DNA of 64,000 nucleotides from Gonapodya prolifera JEL478 (lineage: Eukaryota; Monoblepharomycota; Monoblepharidomycetes; Monoblepharidales; Gonapodyaceae), in the NCBI GenBank assembly GCA_001574975.1, contig KQ965762.1, positions 1-64,000 of the forward strand, written 5' to 3'. Shown piece by piece: positions 11,871 through 23,250 of this stretch. The translations under genes were made by a program, and so were the position numbers. Under the pieces are notes generated by a model. It was not told the DNA's origin. It saw only the letters and a program-made list of their open reading frames with translations, and made no database searches. Position 1 is the first letter of the stretch. Every line of letters begins with the position of its first letter.

Positions 11871-12173
11871 CTATGGGAACCCACGGCTGGGTAGATCCCG
11901 ACAGGGTACACCTGATCCTACCTTGGACTCATCCGACAACACGCGTGCCTCTACAAGTGGGGGTACCAACCAGGAGTTCCCGCATGCCGTAGACTTCAGA
12001 ATCAGAGGTGTTCCTCCTTGTGCCTTGCACCTGTGATCTGGTTGTCCGCAGCTTTTGGATTTTTGCAAGCACTCTTCCATCAGACGATTGCAAGTCATTG
12101 GGGCTACCTGTTCACCTTCAAATGCCAAAGAAAGCGAGTTCCGCCTCGTCGTCCCGACGAAGTAGAAAGTCAC
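11871..12173 (-). pseudogene. Possible ankyrin-repeat scrap
   Basis: The minus-strand frame contains AQGGTPLILKSTACGN followed by SWLVPPLVEARV. This matches the core of an ankyrin repeat (xGxTPLhhAxxxGNxxhVxxLLxxxA), with lysine where the usual alanine would be. There is no clear start or second full repeat and no matching neighbour exon, so it looks like a remnant. It does not resemble the ankyrin/coiled-coil family found from 31 kb onward. Could be chance in a 100-residue frame. Confidence 0.3.
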
Positions 12174-12712
12174 GGAATACAGTAGCTGATCCGAACATCC
12201 TCGAGTGTGTTAGGGGGTGGGGCCTTTTGCGAACTTTTGAGCACCCTTGTTGGGGGATTCCCACAGTAAACCATAAAATTGAGTGGTTATTTGTTTGGAA
12301 AAACAGAGCGATGGTGGTCAGACCCTGCTACGACCGTCCCTGGCAATGAGCTGATTCGGGAGGTGACGGCTTCTGACATGACCCGGCTGCCTAGCCCGAG
12401 GCGCATACTTTTTATTCGCGCTTGGTTACGTAGTGAAGGAATGAGTTAAGAAAGTAGAAGACGTTTATGCCCAACTCAAGGTTGTGGGATCGCTTTCTAC
12501 CGGCCAGGCCGTCGGTGTCCTTTTTCTACCTTCTTGGCATCTCGGTTTTTCACAGTTTGCTCGTCGATTGTTGCCGCAAAGCAGTGCCATGTCGTTCTAC
12601 AGCGACCGTCTTCCTATCCTCGGCGCTGCCACATTCTCTCGTTGTCTTTCCCAGGGACTTGGTTGATCGGGGATCTGCCGGTGATGGTGGAACCCGGAAC
12701 TGCCGAATACTG

Positions 12713-12719
12713 TATAAAA
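12713..12719 (+). promoter_or_regulatory. TATA box of the DJ-1-like gene
   Basis: TATAAAA lies 65 bases upstream of the ATG at 12785, at the distance expected for a fungal TATA promoter with a short leader. Confidence 0.6.
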
Positions 12720-12784
12720 GGAGCTCCAGAGGGCAGACACGGACATCAACAACTCTCGCCTCGCTTAAATCTCGACCGACAATA

Positions 12785-13718
12785 ATGACTCGCACATCTC
12801 CCCCAAAAGTTGTCTTTCTCATGGCAGATTATGGGCACGACCCTACAGGTAAGTCGAAGGGGCAATCTCGCAACTTGCGTTCGACAAGAAGCTGATCATC
12901 CTCCTCTGTCTTGAAATTCACCACAGAAACCTCGATCCCTTGGAAGATTTTTGCCGACGCCGGGTTCGAGTGCACATTCGTCACCGAGCGCGGCACCCAG
13001 CCCGCCTGCGACAGCCGAATGCTCACGGGGACCGTTAGCGCTGTATTGGGCGCCGCGGAACCCGCCAAGGCCGCTTACAGGACCATGTCCGAGTATCTCG
13101 CGTTCCAGCACCCCGTGGGCTGGGGGGACCCCTCGTTCACGCTGGACAAGTTCGACCTTGTGTTCCTCCCCGGCGGGCACGACAAGTCGATCCGACAGAT
13201 CCTCGACTCGACGCGCGTCCACAAGCTACTCGCGGATTACTTTGCGTTGACGAAGAAACCCTCGACCAAGACCCTCGCGGCCATCTGCCACGGCGTCCAG
13301 CTGCTTTCGGCGGCCAAGCGGCCAGACGGGAAGAGCGTGCTGGCCGACGTCACTACCACGTCACTACAGTACTTTCAGGAGGAGAGCATCTACGCCGCGA
13401 CGCGAGTGTTCTTAGGTGACTACTACAAGACGTACGGGGCCGGTACGCCTTCTGTCGAACAAATCATCTTGTCACGACTCGACAACCCGTCGCAATTTCA
13501 AAAGAGCCTTTCGTTCGCGCCGTGAGTTTTGGCCAGGGTGGTGTTCGCGATTGTGGTGCCAAGAGAATTAATCACGCGCATCGGTGTCATTACGTCTTTT
13601 CAGATTTGTGGTGGAGGACCCCAACTACAACTACCTTTCCGCGCGATTCCCCGGAGACGCGGAGCTCATTGCCACCAAGACGGTGGAAGCGGTTCGGAAG
13701 GCGTTGGCAATGCTGTGA
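12785..13718 (+). CDS. DJ-1/PfpI-family protein
   Basis: Class I glutamine-amidotransferase-like fold of the DJ-1/ThiJ/PfpI superfamily, whose members include glyoxalase III/Hsp31-type chaperones and stress proteins. Three exons in phase (12785-12848, 12927-13521, 13604-13718) give 257 residues. The first strand reads KVVFLMADYGHD. FDLVFLPGGHDKS carries the oxyanion-hole glycines, and the nucleophile elbow is AAICHGVQLL, with the catalytic cysteine followed by histidine. The C-terminal exon begins FVVEDPNYNYLSARFPGDAE. The exact subfamily and substrate cannot be set. A clear TATA box and a short leader suggest inducible expression. Intact. Confidence 0.88.
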
Positions 13719-13731
13719 TGGACATTGGGAG

Positions 13732-13832
13732 ATTCTGGTTCATTCGTACACAAGTTGATAGATTTCACGTGTTTACCCAATGGAAGGTTCTGGTGCATTC
13801 GCGCACAAGTTGATATATTTCATGTATATATC
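13732..13832 (+). repeat. Two-copy direct repeat in the 3' region of the DJ-1-like gene
   Basis: Two units of about 40 bases, spaced 57 bases apart. The first reads TTCTGGTTCATTCGTACACA and on through AGTTGATA; the second reads TTCTGGTGCATTCGCGCACA and on through AGTTGATA. They differ at a few positions. The repeat lies just after the stop codon and may be in the transcribed 3' end. Confidence 0.65.
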
Positions 13833-14042
13833 AGTGTTGATTAAAGACGGTTTATTTGAGTGTTTCAACGTGAGGGTGTGCATTTGACTTCCATTACAGA
13901 AACAGAAACGCATATAAATATAAAGTTGCAAATGTCAATGTAGCCTTCCCCACCACCCGGCTCAGCACTGACGAGCCCATCCGCAGACACGTTCTCGTCC
14001 CGGCCCCACACTCGCAGCTTCTCCTCTCCGTGCCACCCCGTC

Positions 14043-15101
14043 TTACCCAATCCCCCCGCCATCCTCGCCACGCAGGTACTCTCCGACATCCGCCTGGTGC
14101 AGCATGCAGATACCCGTAGGGTCGAGTGCGCGCATGGCGGTTATTGTGCGCGAGGCGAGGCCGAAGCCCTGAGAGGTCAGAGGAGAGGGTGGTGCGGAGG
14201 TGGGTTAGGGAGTTGCAGGAGAGTGAGGTGGAGGGGAGGAGAGTGGGAGAGTCATGTGGAGGAGAGTAGTGCAGTGAGCGGAATTGGTGGATTCGTGTGA
14301 GGGAATGAGAGAAGAATGAATAAGAGATGAGGCAGAGAAGAGACTTCAGGGAATTACTTCACCGAGATATGCAATTTGATACCGGAAGACGGCTTAATCT
14401 GCCTTCTGTGGGGTACTTCGCCTCCGGCGGACAGCCTCGGCCTCGAGATGCGCTCGTGTTGCTCGTTCCATTCGCTACGCAGCACCACGTAATTCACTGA
14501 AAGGAACACCCGACATGGAGTAGACAATGACACCTGAATGAGCATGGACGTCCTATGTGACTCGACCCAAAAGGGCCTTGAGGGCATTGTTCCGTTAGAG
14601 GAATGGCATTTCGCCGCCGGGCTTGACCCAGACTTTATACTTTGCGTATGGCGCGATGATGTCGAGCGCCGTGACGTGGAGCCGGAAATGGCCCGATTTG
14701 GTGAACTTGCCGAAACATGTGCCGAGGGAGACAAGGTTCTCGCGGGAGATGGAGACTGCTTTGATCATGATGAATTCGCTGGAGAGGAGGGGTGCGTCCG
14801 ATGAGGAGACGTCGAGGGAGGGTTGGAACGGGTGAGCAGCTCCAATGAAGGCACCAATTGAGCTTAAGACCGGTCCAAGCACCTGACTTAGTACACTCTG
14901 TCCTTCTGCAGTCTGAAGCAGTACTGCTCGCCTGGTCTGTCAATCAGCATCGCGATGTTCTTGCCGATGCTGCGAGTCAGGAACGGAAGTTTCAAGAGAG
15001 AAAGCGTCAACGGCGCCACGGGAGAGCAGGAGAAGAGACACCTACTATTTCGCGAGTTTCTCGAAGAAGACCTTTGTCTCATCGTCGATCAGCGGGCGCA
15101 T
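14043..15101 (-). pseudogene. NIP7: NIP7 ribosome-biogenesis gene, disrupted in a central exon
   Basis: NIP7 is a PUA-domain protein needed for 60S and 27S pre-rRNA processing. Exon 1 starts at 15101 (MRPLIDDETKVFFEKLAK). Exon 2 continues [20 protein letters not shown] and QKDRV. Exon 3 reads [18 protein letters not shown] and [17 protein letters not shown]. The last exon (14168-14043) is well preserved: ALDPTGICMLHQADVGEYLR. Between them the conserved stretch NNALKALLGRVT and SGVIVYSMSGVPF is readable but interrupted. A TAA (14597-14595) sits where the family has Tyr, a TAG (14555-14553) follows GRVT, and no GT-AG pair removes either or joins the last exon in phase. NIP7 is normally essential and single-copy. 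Either a working copy exists elsewhere, or the assembly has errors here, or the gene uses splicing I cannot see. Confidence 0.75.
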
Positions 15102-15821
15102 CGTGTGGGTGGGATGGTTTCTCTCTTGTTGCGGTCTGTCCAAGAACTCAAAGTCATTTCCGGCAGAGCGAGAGTAACGGATCGTACCCAAACAGATCAC
15201 CATTTCGGGAGGTAAGCAATCTTCAAATGCACCAATATATATTTTTGAAGTGACAGGATCAAGACATCAAATTACAAGAACCTTACAATACTGCAATAGT
15301 AGGATGGACAGTCTAAATTTATCTAGGTCATGTATGACACACTGACGAAAGGTGTTGGAGCAAACAAAATGTCAGAGGATCCAAAAAATTGACATTTGCT
15401 TCTCTTATGTTGTCAGTCAAAGTGGTTTGATTCTTTGATGCACATGATGGACTGAGGACCAACATCCAGCAAGAACACCAAATATTCTGTCCACGCCTTG
15501 ACACCTTTGGCACAAGCAGGCACAATACCTGAATGAGGCGGTTGTATGACGCTTCCAAAGGGTAGTGTGTTGAACAAAAAGATGACGTAAACATAGAACC
15601 AAGAAAGCTAGTCGACCAATTACGAATTCGTATTCGGTGAGTGACCGAGCCACCAAGTCATCCATCAACGTACCGAGGGTTGCAGTTTTCGGGACGGAAT
15701 TAAGCCTGTAGTAAATGTATTGATTGACACTGCGGCCTAAGCTATCAAGATCAAGCGCTCATGGTTCAACTTTCCAAGTCTGCCAGGTTTAGCCGCTCCT
15801 CACTCCCAGTCTACACCCCCA
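15102..15821. other. Intergenic with dispersed repeat copy B
   Basis: No supported gene between the NIP7 locus and the MFS transporter. The two genes are divergent, so both promoters should lie here. The region holds repeat copy B at 15235-15345. The rest is AT-rich without recognisable content. Confidence 0.55.
15235..15345 (+). repeat. Dispersed repeat, copy B
   Basis: Second copy of the repeat at 11728-11822, starting TATTTTTGAAGTGACA and ending in CATGTATGACA. About 3.4 kb away in the same orientation, diverged. Confidence 0.55.
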
Positions 15822-18529
15822 ATGCCAGAGTCCCCAGCCCGTCTCGAAACCTCCGCGTCCACACTGGTCAACCATTCTTCCGCAGAACCCGACGGTCAGG
15901 CTGCTCTCCTCGGTGAGAAGTCTGCGGAACAGTCGTCGAAGGCTGACACCTCGGAACCAAATTCGCCGCAGCGATGGAGTGATTTTGTCGCGCGGGGACC
16001 ACCGCTCGTGAGGACGCCGATGAGGAAAAACATCAGTGAGCGGGACTCGCGATTGTATTTTGTCACGGACTTGATTATGAAATCCTGCGACCCGGTCGTG
16101 CGATCCTGCTGCTGCCCGTCCTCCACCCGAACGGCACCCTTCCCCAACTCTCCATCGACAAGTCCTCTCTATCGTTGCACTCTCGGGTCTCCTCGGCCCC
16201 CTCACTTCCGCCATCTACACTCCCGCACTTACCATCGTTCAGAACGACTTTGCAACGACGGATCTCCTGATAAATCTGACAATCACTGTCGCGACTTTGA
16301 CACTGGGTGTGGCGCCGTTGGGTTGGGCGACGGTCGCGTGAGTACGGAACGGAACGAGACTGTGCCGAGTAATTGAGTGCAGTCGACACCTGCGAGGTCT
16401 TGGAGTGCAACGCACGGAAGACCGAGGACACTTTTTCCAGAGCGAACTCGAGGCGCGAAGCTCTGCCGAAGGACTCCACCGAAGTCGATTGCACCCTGAA
16501 GCGCAACACTCGTCGAACAACACCCAATCTCCATTCATCTCAACCCACCCACAGCGACTCATTCGGCCGCCGCCCCGTGCTCCTCCTGGCCTCGCTCGTG
16601 GCCGTTGCTGGGTGCTTGGGGTGCTACTACTCGTCCACCATTGTCGCGTTCCTCGTGTGGCGCGTCGTGCAGAGCGCAGGGTGTAGTGCAGGGATGAGTG
16701 TTGGGGCGGGTGGGTAAAAGAGTGAAGTTTGGACATAATTTTGTTTTCTGACGTTGTGACGTCCCTGTTGGATAAGGTGTGATTGCGGATATCTTTGAGA
16801 AGGAGCAGAGGGGGAGAGCCATGGGGACGTTCATGCTTGGTAAGCTGTCTTCTGCGCCGTATCCAACTCTTCTTCTTGATCCAACACAACATTGCCGATC
16901 ATATTTGATATCTTTTTTTTAGGGCCCATCCTTGGGTACGTGGCCGACTTGTGTCGCGACGACCGCCTGTCTCGGTAGCTGAACAATCATTTGATTCTGA
17001 AATATAGGCCCGTTATTTCCCCTCCCATCGGTGGTGCCTTGGCGCAATCTGTTGGTTGGCGATACATCTTCATGTACGTCTCTTCTCCTCGTGTTTTCAT
17101 TCACAAATAAACGCGACACTTACGTTCGCCACGTGCGTTGCATGCTCGCTGCTCGCCCGCACCCCAGCTTCTGCTCCGCCTACGCCCTCTGCATCTTCCT
17201 CGTCACCCTCCTCTTCCTCCCCGAAACCCTCACCCCACTTGCTCCTGGTGCCGCCCGCCCCTCGCGCAACCCCTTCACGTCTTTCTCGACCCTAGCGCAC
17301 CCATTCGTGTTCACGATGCAGTTCGTGACGACGGTGGCGTTTGCGAGCTTTTATACGTTCCCACCGCTCGTGCCGAGGGATTGGCCGCAAGTGTATGGGT
17401 TCGATAGCGCGGGCGTGGGGTTTGTGATGATGGCCAGTGGGTTCGCGTGCTTGTTCTGACACTTCGGTACTGCCTTCCTCTTTCGGCACTCACCTACTCC
17501 TTCCTTTCCCCCGCCACCCCTCCTCTCCAAAGTGGGCCTCGGCATGGTCATCGGCACAGTCGTGGGCGGGTACGTCGCCGACTACAGTCTTGCGCGGTGG
17601 AAGCGGAAGCGCGGTGGGGTGTCGATTGCGGAGGATCGGTTGTGGTCCAGTGCGCCTGGTACGTACACGTTGCTGTGGCCGTGAAGATGGGGGTGGCCAG
17701 CCCATGGGCGGTCTTTGGTGTTGCGGTGACCGGAGAAGACGCAAAAAGAAGGGAAACTGATATTAACGCAACGGTTCCGTCTCCCTCTCGACACATGCAG
17801 GATGGATCCTTCTTCCGGCGGGTATGGTTGCGTACGGGTGGCTTTTGCAAGGACGGGTTGCGTGGGTGAGTAAAGTGTTTTCGTGTTTTGGGGGGGGGAG
17901 GGAGGGAAGGTCCGTGTCAGTGTCACGGTGTGCTGATTGTGGTTTTGGTTGGAATCTGAAGCCGGCGACGATGACTGCTGCTATTGTCAGTGAGTGTGAT
18001 TCGACGAGTCCTCACCGTGAACAAAACCTGATCGACTCATGTAACCCTGTCGATCCAATAGTCGGACTGGGCCAGTTGTTCTTCAACACGAGGTCCGTTT
18101 CTTGCTCCTCAGGTGATAATGCCGGTCGTCGAACTAACTGACCAAACTACCCAAATCCCTCCCTTCCCCGCTTCCTGCCCACACCCCCACCCACCCACCA
18201 GCTGCAACACCTACCTCGTGGACATCTACCAATCCCGCGCGGCCTCCATAACCGCCCTGGGCAACTTCCTGCGCTTCTCTCTCGGCGCATTCATGCCCCT
18301 CATCGTCGTGCCCGCGGCTTCCATGAACCGTGGTGAACTGTACACCATCCTAGCGGGTATTATAAGTGTGGGAGTCGTGGGTGTGTACGCGACCGCGCGG
18401 TGGGGTACGGTGTGGAGGATGAGGGCGCAGCCGTGGCGTGAGAGAGCGGATAGGGAGGAGGTGTTGAGGGCGTGGAGGGGCGAGGTGGGGGTGGGGAAGG
18501 GGAAGGGGGATGATGAGACTGTGGCGTGA
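15822..18529 (+). CDS. MFS drug/H+ antiporter-like transporter (DHA1 type)
   Basis: Major facilitator superfamily transporter of the fungal DHA1 (12-TM multidrug/polyamine) group. The N-terminal exon (15822 to about 16033) is hydrophilic. TM1 follows as VALSGLLGPLTSAIYTPAL, matching the DHA1 TM1 signature, then LINLTITVATLTLGVAPLGW. The loop 2-3 motif is DSFGRRPVLLLASL, then VIADIFEKEQRGRAMGTFML, GPVISPPIGGALAQ and GWRYIF. The second half runs FVFTMQFVTTVAFASFYTF to SCNTYLVDIYQSRAASITAL and a C-terminal basic tail. About twelve exons are needed. Exon 16923-16935 is only 13 bases and encodes part of GPILGPV, joining in phase with both neighbours. The donor after GFACL (about 17450) is weak and not settled. 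Substrate unknown. Confidence 0.82.
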
Positions 18530-19639
18530 TAGGGCGTGATAGGGCGTGATGCGTGGGGTAGTGCGGTGTAGTGCAGGGGTGCTGTAATGGCATCCTTGCA
18601 GTGTGATGGGGTATTCGTTATTTTCCAAGGAAAAGGCAGTATTGCCATTGCCTATTCCTGATCTCCGTAATTTTGGCGTCATTCATCCATTCATCACCCT
18701 TCATCACCACACCACCGCAATGAGGACGCCGCCACGATAATCCTAAAAGATATCTCAGCCACGAGCCAATTCATGCATTTTCAACACAAAGTCCGCCTCC
18801 TCCTGATACATATGTACGACTCTTACCTTGTTCCTGGTCTTGTCGCCAATGGTTACCCCGAGATTTCAGTGAACTTCTACCTTTTCCCCCAGTTGCGACA
18901 GGTAACGTCTCGGCGGTGTGTACGTACATAGACCAATCTCAAACCGTGCTCGCGAAGTTATCGCAAGTTGGATTGAGCTTACGAAAATGCAATTGACGTG
19001 ATCATGAAGGTTGTCGTGCCGTGGCACCGGGACATTGAACCTTCTGATCACGCCCCATTCATCTACATAATATCCCGGGATCACTTATTCACGACACCAG
19101 AATGGCGAGTGGCCCCCAGCGCCACTGACGACAACGGGCATTTACGGACCGCTCGCCGAGTGCCAAGAAGTCGATATATGCGGTCAGATGAATTAGGAGG
19201 AGGAACATTAAGATCCTGAGGACGTGGATGTGGAGATGCGACCGTGCTTGAGGCGGCCGTGCGGGGTGCTGGGGAGGCGAAGTATTCCAAATGCAGATAC
19301 TGCTTCGGAGCAAAGCAGGTGGAATCTTATTCCGGGTTTGGACGAGGCGTAAAAGAGAGTTTCGATTAGACTTCACGGTGATCCTGTGCGGGCGAACCCT
19401 GCCGCCACAGGTGGCGTGTTTTCGCTCCCACCGCCAGGCAGTTCTCATTCAAAATAAACAACAGTATCCGCGAAATCCGGTCGACGCCACCGCCCACACA
19501 TTACGCTTTCCGCCACCAATGGCACGAGGACTGTTCCTGGCGGGGACATAGGGTCCATGCATCCTCAACGCAGCCCTGTGCCGCATCGTACGGCCCCCAG
19601 GTTCCAATCCAAGCCATCGCCACTCGCAATCAGGCAGCG
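18530..19639. other. Intergenic, no gene seen
   Basis: About 1.1 kb with only short unrelated frames. A small direct repeat GGCGTGATAGGGCGTGAT lies just after the MFS stop codon. The right end should contain the promoter of the first PB1-globin gene. Confidence 0.5.
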
Positions 19640-22489
19640 ATGACGCTGCGCACGGTCAGACTCGAGCACGAGCATGTTGTCAAGGCGGGTGAGGTCCCTT
19701 GATTAGGAAAGCAAACAAGTCCTTACGTCCATCGGGTTCCTTCCACAGATCTTCCTGTTCCGGAATGGCCAGGAGCCCGCCTCATACGACGAGTTCGTGT
19801 CCGTGATCGCGTCCAAGGTGCCCTCGCTCCTACTCTCGCTGCCCACGCGGGTCCTGCGGCTGTGTTACATCGAGAGAGAGACCAACAAGCAGGTCTCACT
19901 CGAGGATAACGATGACGTGCTAGCGATGTTCCATGATAACCCGTTGGGTGATAGGATACATGTGTTTGCAGCGTTTGAGGATGTGAGTGCACTGCGAGCT
20001 CTGGAGTTGTCCGAGCAGAGTGAGCGAAGCGAATGGAGCGAGGACACGAGAGCGCAACGATCCGTCAAGCGAAGCGAGACCCGAGGCCTAAGCGCCGCTA
20101 GGCGCTGGCCGAGGCGCTGTCTGCCGGAGGTGAATGACCCACAATACTCTCGCGGAGCGACATGGAGAGACTCGCCCGGAGGCAAATCATCCGCGGAGCG
20201 GAATACTCTCTCGTGGCTCGCTTCAGGAGTTTCCATACCAGGCGTATCCCTGACATCACCTCACTCTCACTCCTCGCGCACCACTCCCACAGGTGACACA
20301 AACAAACCAACACCTGCTCATAACCCCCGCGCGGTACGAGACCATCGTGGCTCCCTACCTCCGCAAGCGTCCTGGTGGAGCCGGAGTAGGGCAGCCGCCC
20401 CAGATGCAAGGAGCTGAAGCCCTAAGAAACTCCGTCACGTCACACTCGTCCCAGCCCCCGAACCCGTACCAGCCTCGGTCGTCGTCGATCATCGACAGTG
20501 GAAATGGGTATGTCCAGCAGCAAATGCAGCAACAGATGCAGTATGGGTCGGTCAGGGGAATGGACCAGGTGAGTAACGAGTGCAACGAGCAGTCCGAGCG
20601 GTTCGCCGGAGGCGAATGATCCACGAATCGGACGAATTACGTGCGACGTAGTCGCGATACGAGACCAGAGCCTGCCGAAGCTGTCCACCAGATGCGAATT
20701 AACTCACATGGATAAGCGTGTATACTCACATCACATTGCTGCTTTCCCGCCCACAGCTGGTCCCACCAAACACCCCACCCTCGAACCCAACCACGCCCAG
20801 CCAACCCGGCAGCGACAAATTGACCAACGACAGTGGTGTTGACATGCAGTACGGCTCCGTGGGCGACTCGTCAGCGTACTCGGACGTGATCTCCAACTAC
20901 TCGTCCGTCCAGCACTCTCAGTACGGGGGCCAAGGAGGAGGCGGTAACGCGTCGTTGTATTCCGGAAACAGCCACATGCAATACGGTCAACCTCAGTACG
21001 GCCACCCCAACGGGCAGTACGGCAACGACCAACAAGTCCCGTCCGGGCCCCCCGCGCTTCTTGGATCCGTCAAGACCCGGGACGCCGTTCCCACACACCT
21101 ATCCTACTACGGCACCTCGACGCTCCCTCGCTCCCGTCCTAGCATGAGCGACCGCAGCGATCGCGACCCTCGGGCTTACTACAACCAGCAATACCAAGGC
21201 GGGGGCGGTTCCGGCCCCGGTTCTCGCCCGGGCTCTCAGGTAGACATGTACGGCCGGCCCAGCACGGACACCGAACGTCTCGATCGTGACCGGCACCGCC
21301 CGAGCCTGGACGCCACGATCGACCACCGCGGGCGCCGGTCCATGGAATCGGGCGGGCCCACGCGCGGGGGGTTCCGCGAATTCGCCACTGCGGCGCCCGT
21401 ACCGACCGACCGTGAATGGGCGCTGTTGCTGGAGTATAAGAGGACCGGGAAGTGGACGGACGTGACACTTGATATTACAGAGGATCAGTTGATGAGAGTG
21501 ATCGGGATATGGGCGGCTGTGAAGGGGAATAAGGGGCAGGCGGAGGCGTTTAGTGCCGAGGTGTTGGATAGTTTGTTGAAGCAGAATCCGGGTACGTCCT
21601 CGTTTGCATGCGTGTACCGTGAATGTCACGACGCGCGACTGACCACGTCACAATTTTTTTTTGTCTCTTGATGGATGATTGAATCGATCTCATTTGGCAA
21701 CCCTCCTCTTGCACTGTAAACTCCGATATACTTTTACCCCCCATCAACAACATCCAGCATACATCGACTTCTTCCCCAACGCGGACCACATACCCGCCTT
21801 CGTGGTCATGGACGCCCTGACGCACCAAGCGGCCAACATGCAACGATCCAAGGACGACCGACGCAACGCGATTGCCGAGTTGGTGTGGCTGGGGGCGAAA
21901 CATGCGAGGTATTGGAAGGTGGGGGATGCGGAGATTAGAGGGGTTATTGTGGCTGTGTGAGTTTTCTTGTCGTTGGCACTGTGCGTGGAGGAATGTGACA
22001 CTGACAATGTGACACATCGTGCCATTGTATCCCCCCTCCCCTCCCTAATACGAACTCTGTCTCGCCATGAATGACGTCGCATTCACGACATGTGATGCCA
22101 TGCACTTGACGTGTCTTGCTATCCTCTCCTATCGACTATCGCCATCCACTCCACTCCCATCACCATTTCATTTGGTATGCCCACCCACCCACCATCGCAT
22201 ATCCTTTACATCCACCCCCCCACCCCCCACCCATCCACCCCCTACCATCAACTCCAGTCTCCACACCTTCTCAATCCACCAAGCCTGGGCCCCCGGTGGC
22301 GCCAAAGACCTTCTCGCCGTGCGCTCTTTAATCTGCGAAATGGTTGCCGTCATGTGCCGCGGTCTCGTCTCTGACGCCAAGGAGTTGACCGAGGTGAAGG
22401 CGAGAATCCAGGACATGAAGGATAAAGTGATTGGAAAATTGGGAAAGCAGGCGCCGCGGAAGAAGGAGCGGGAGTGTAAGATGATGTGA
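19640..22489 (+). CDS. PB1-globin-CAAX protein, tandem copy 1
   Basis: Six exons in phase (19640-19684, 19749-19982, 20293-20568, 20757-21591, 21758-21956, 22258-22489) give 606 residues. Residues 1-93 look like a PB1 domain: RTVRLEHEHVVK, then an acidic OPCA-like stretch, CYIERETNKQVSLEDNDDVL. Residues 94 to about 400 are a Gln/Tyr/Gly/Ser-rich disordered linker (QQQMQQQMQYGS, QYGQPQYGHPNGQYG). About 420-575 reads as a globin: helix A DITEDQLMRVIGIWAAVKG, CD-region Phe in YIDFFP, ADHIPAFVVMD with His474 at the E7 place, WLGAKHARYWKV with His512 at the proximal F8 place, and helix H GGAKDLLAVRSLICEMVAVM. The C-terminus is basic (KQAPRKKERE) and ends CKMM, a CAAX-type prenylation motif. Intron 1 uses a GC donor. 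Globin and PB1 calls rest on motif alignment by eye; no function is known. Confidence 0.78.
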
Positions 22490-22589
22490 TCGTTGGGGGT
22501 GTTGGACCGGAGAGGCTTGGACGAAGAGTGTTAGATGACGTGATGGAGATTTTTGCAGTTGATCTTCCACGCGGCGAGGAGTGCAGTGT

Positions 22590-23250
22590 TTCTCGTCCCT
22601 GAGGAATGGCGAAGAACCTGGTGGGATTCGGTGCAGGCGCAGGGGAAGGGGAAGGCGCAGATTGCGGCGGGTTTGGATCGGCATCATCATTTCGTGCCTG
22701 ACTCAACACCTGGAAAGCGATCTTCTTTTTGCTTTTGGAGAAAAAGAAAGGTGCAAGGTGCACAGTGCAAATGAACACTCAGTTTTGCCACACACACGAT
22801 TATTCACTGTATTTTCTTGGAAATATTCAACACATCATCTTTTCACTTTCCCATCTCCTCTGCAGCGCCTCCGAGGACACTGGCCATGTCGCCAAGTGGA
22901 ATCAGCGGCAACCTCCGCATTCAATTATCCTCTCTCCTCACCGCATGCTTCGCAGGGTCTGCACCAACGCGGCGCTGTGTACCGCGGAGCACAGTCTCGG
23001 GGTGTGGCGCCTTCTCCACAAACACAAATACGCCGTCCGGTTGTCGGAGGCACCGGAACCACCTTCCGAGCGTGTGCTGACACCATCTTCATTTCTCTAT
23101 CTCGTACTCTCGTACTTTTCCTTGTGTTCCCTTGCAATCCCGTTTTTTGTGGAATCTCTCGCGCCACAGGGCGGTGCCTCGTGCGGGGGGAGTTGAAGCC
23201 GCTTTCCAGGTACCAAAAGATTAGCACAAATCGGCAGAGACGGCGAGATG
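22590..23250 (+). repeat. Upstream block of tandem unit 2
   Basis: Closely matches 23845-24450. It holds a GCTTTTGGAGAAAAAG block, TTTTGCCACACACACGATTA, TTCTTGGAAATATTCAACAC and a short frame beginning MSPSGISGNLRIQLSSLL in both copies. It precedes the start codon of the second PB1-globin copy, so it is the duplicated 5' flank or leader. The short frame is kept in both units and could be an upstream ORF or a 5' exon. Confidence 0.75.

Larger units (their letters stand above)
11244..12784. other. Intergenic: repeat copy, ankyrin-like scrap and DJ-1 promoter
   Basis: About 1.5 kb without a supported intact gene. It holds one copy of a dispersed non-coding repeat (11728-11822), a possible ankyrin scrap on the minus strand (11871-12173) and, at the right end, a TATA box for the DJ-1-like gene. 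The remainder shows nothing recognisable. Confidence 0.6.

Noticed and set aside
12896-13222. Minus-strand frame opposite the DJ-1-like gene
   Set aside because: Antisense shadow of a GC-rich exon; composition only.
22141-22260. C-rich CCACCC repeats as a possible minisatellite gene end
   Set aside because: They lie in the last intron of PB1-globin copy 1, upstream of a good acceptor, so they are just a pyrimidine-rich intron.
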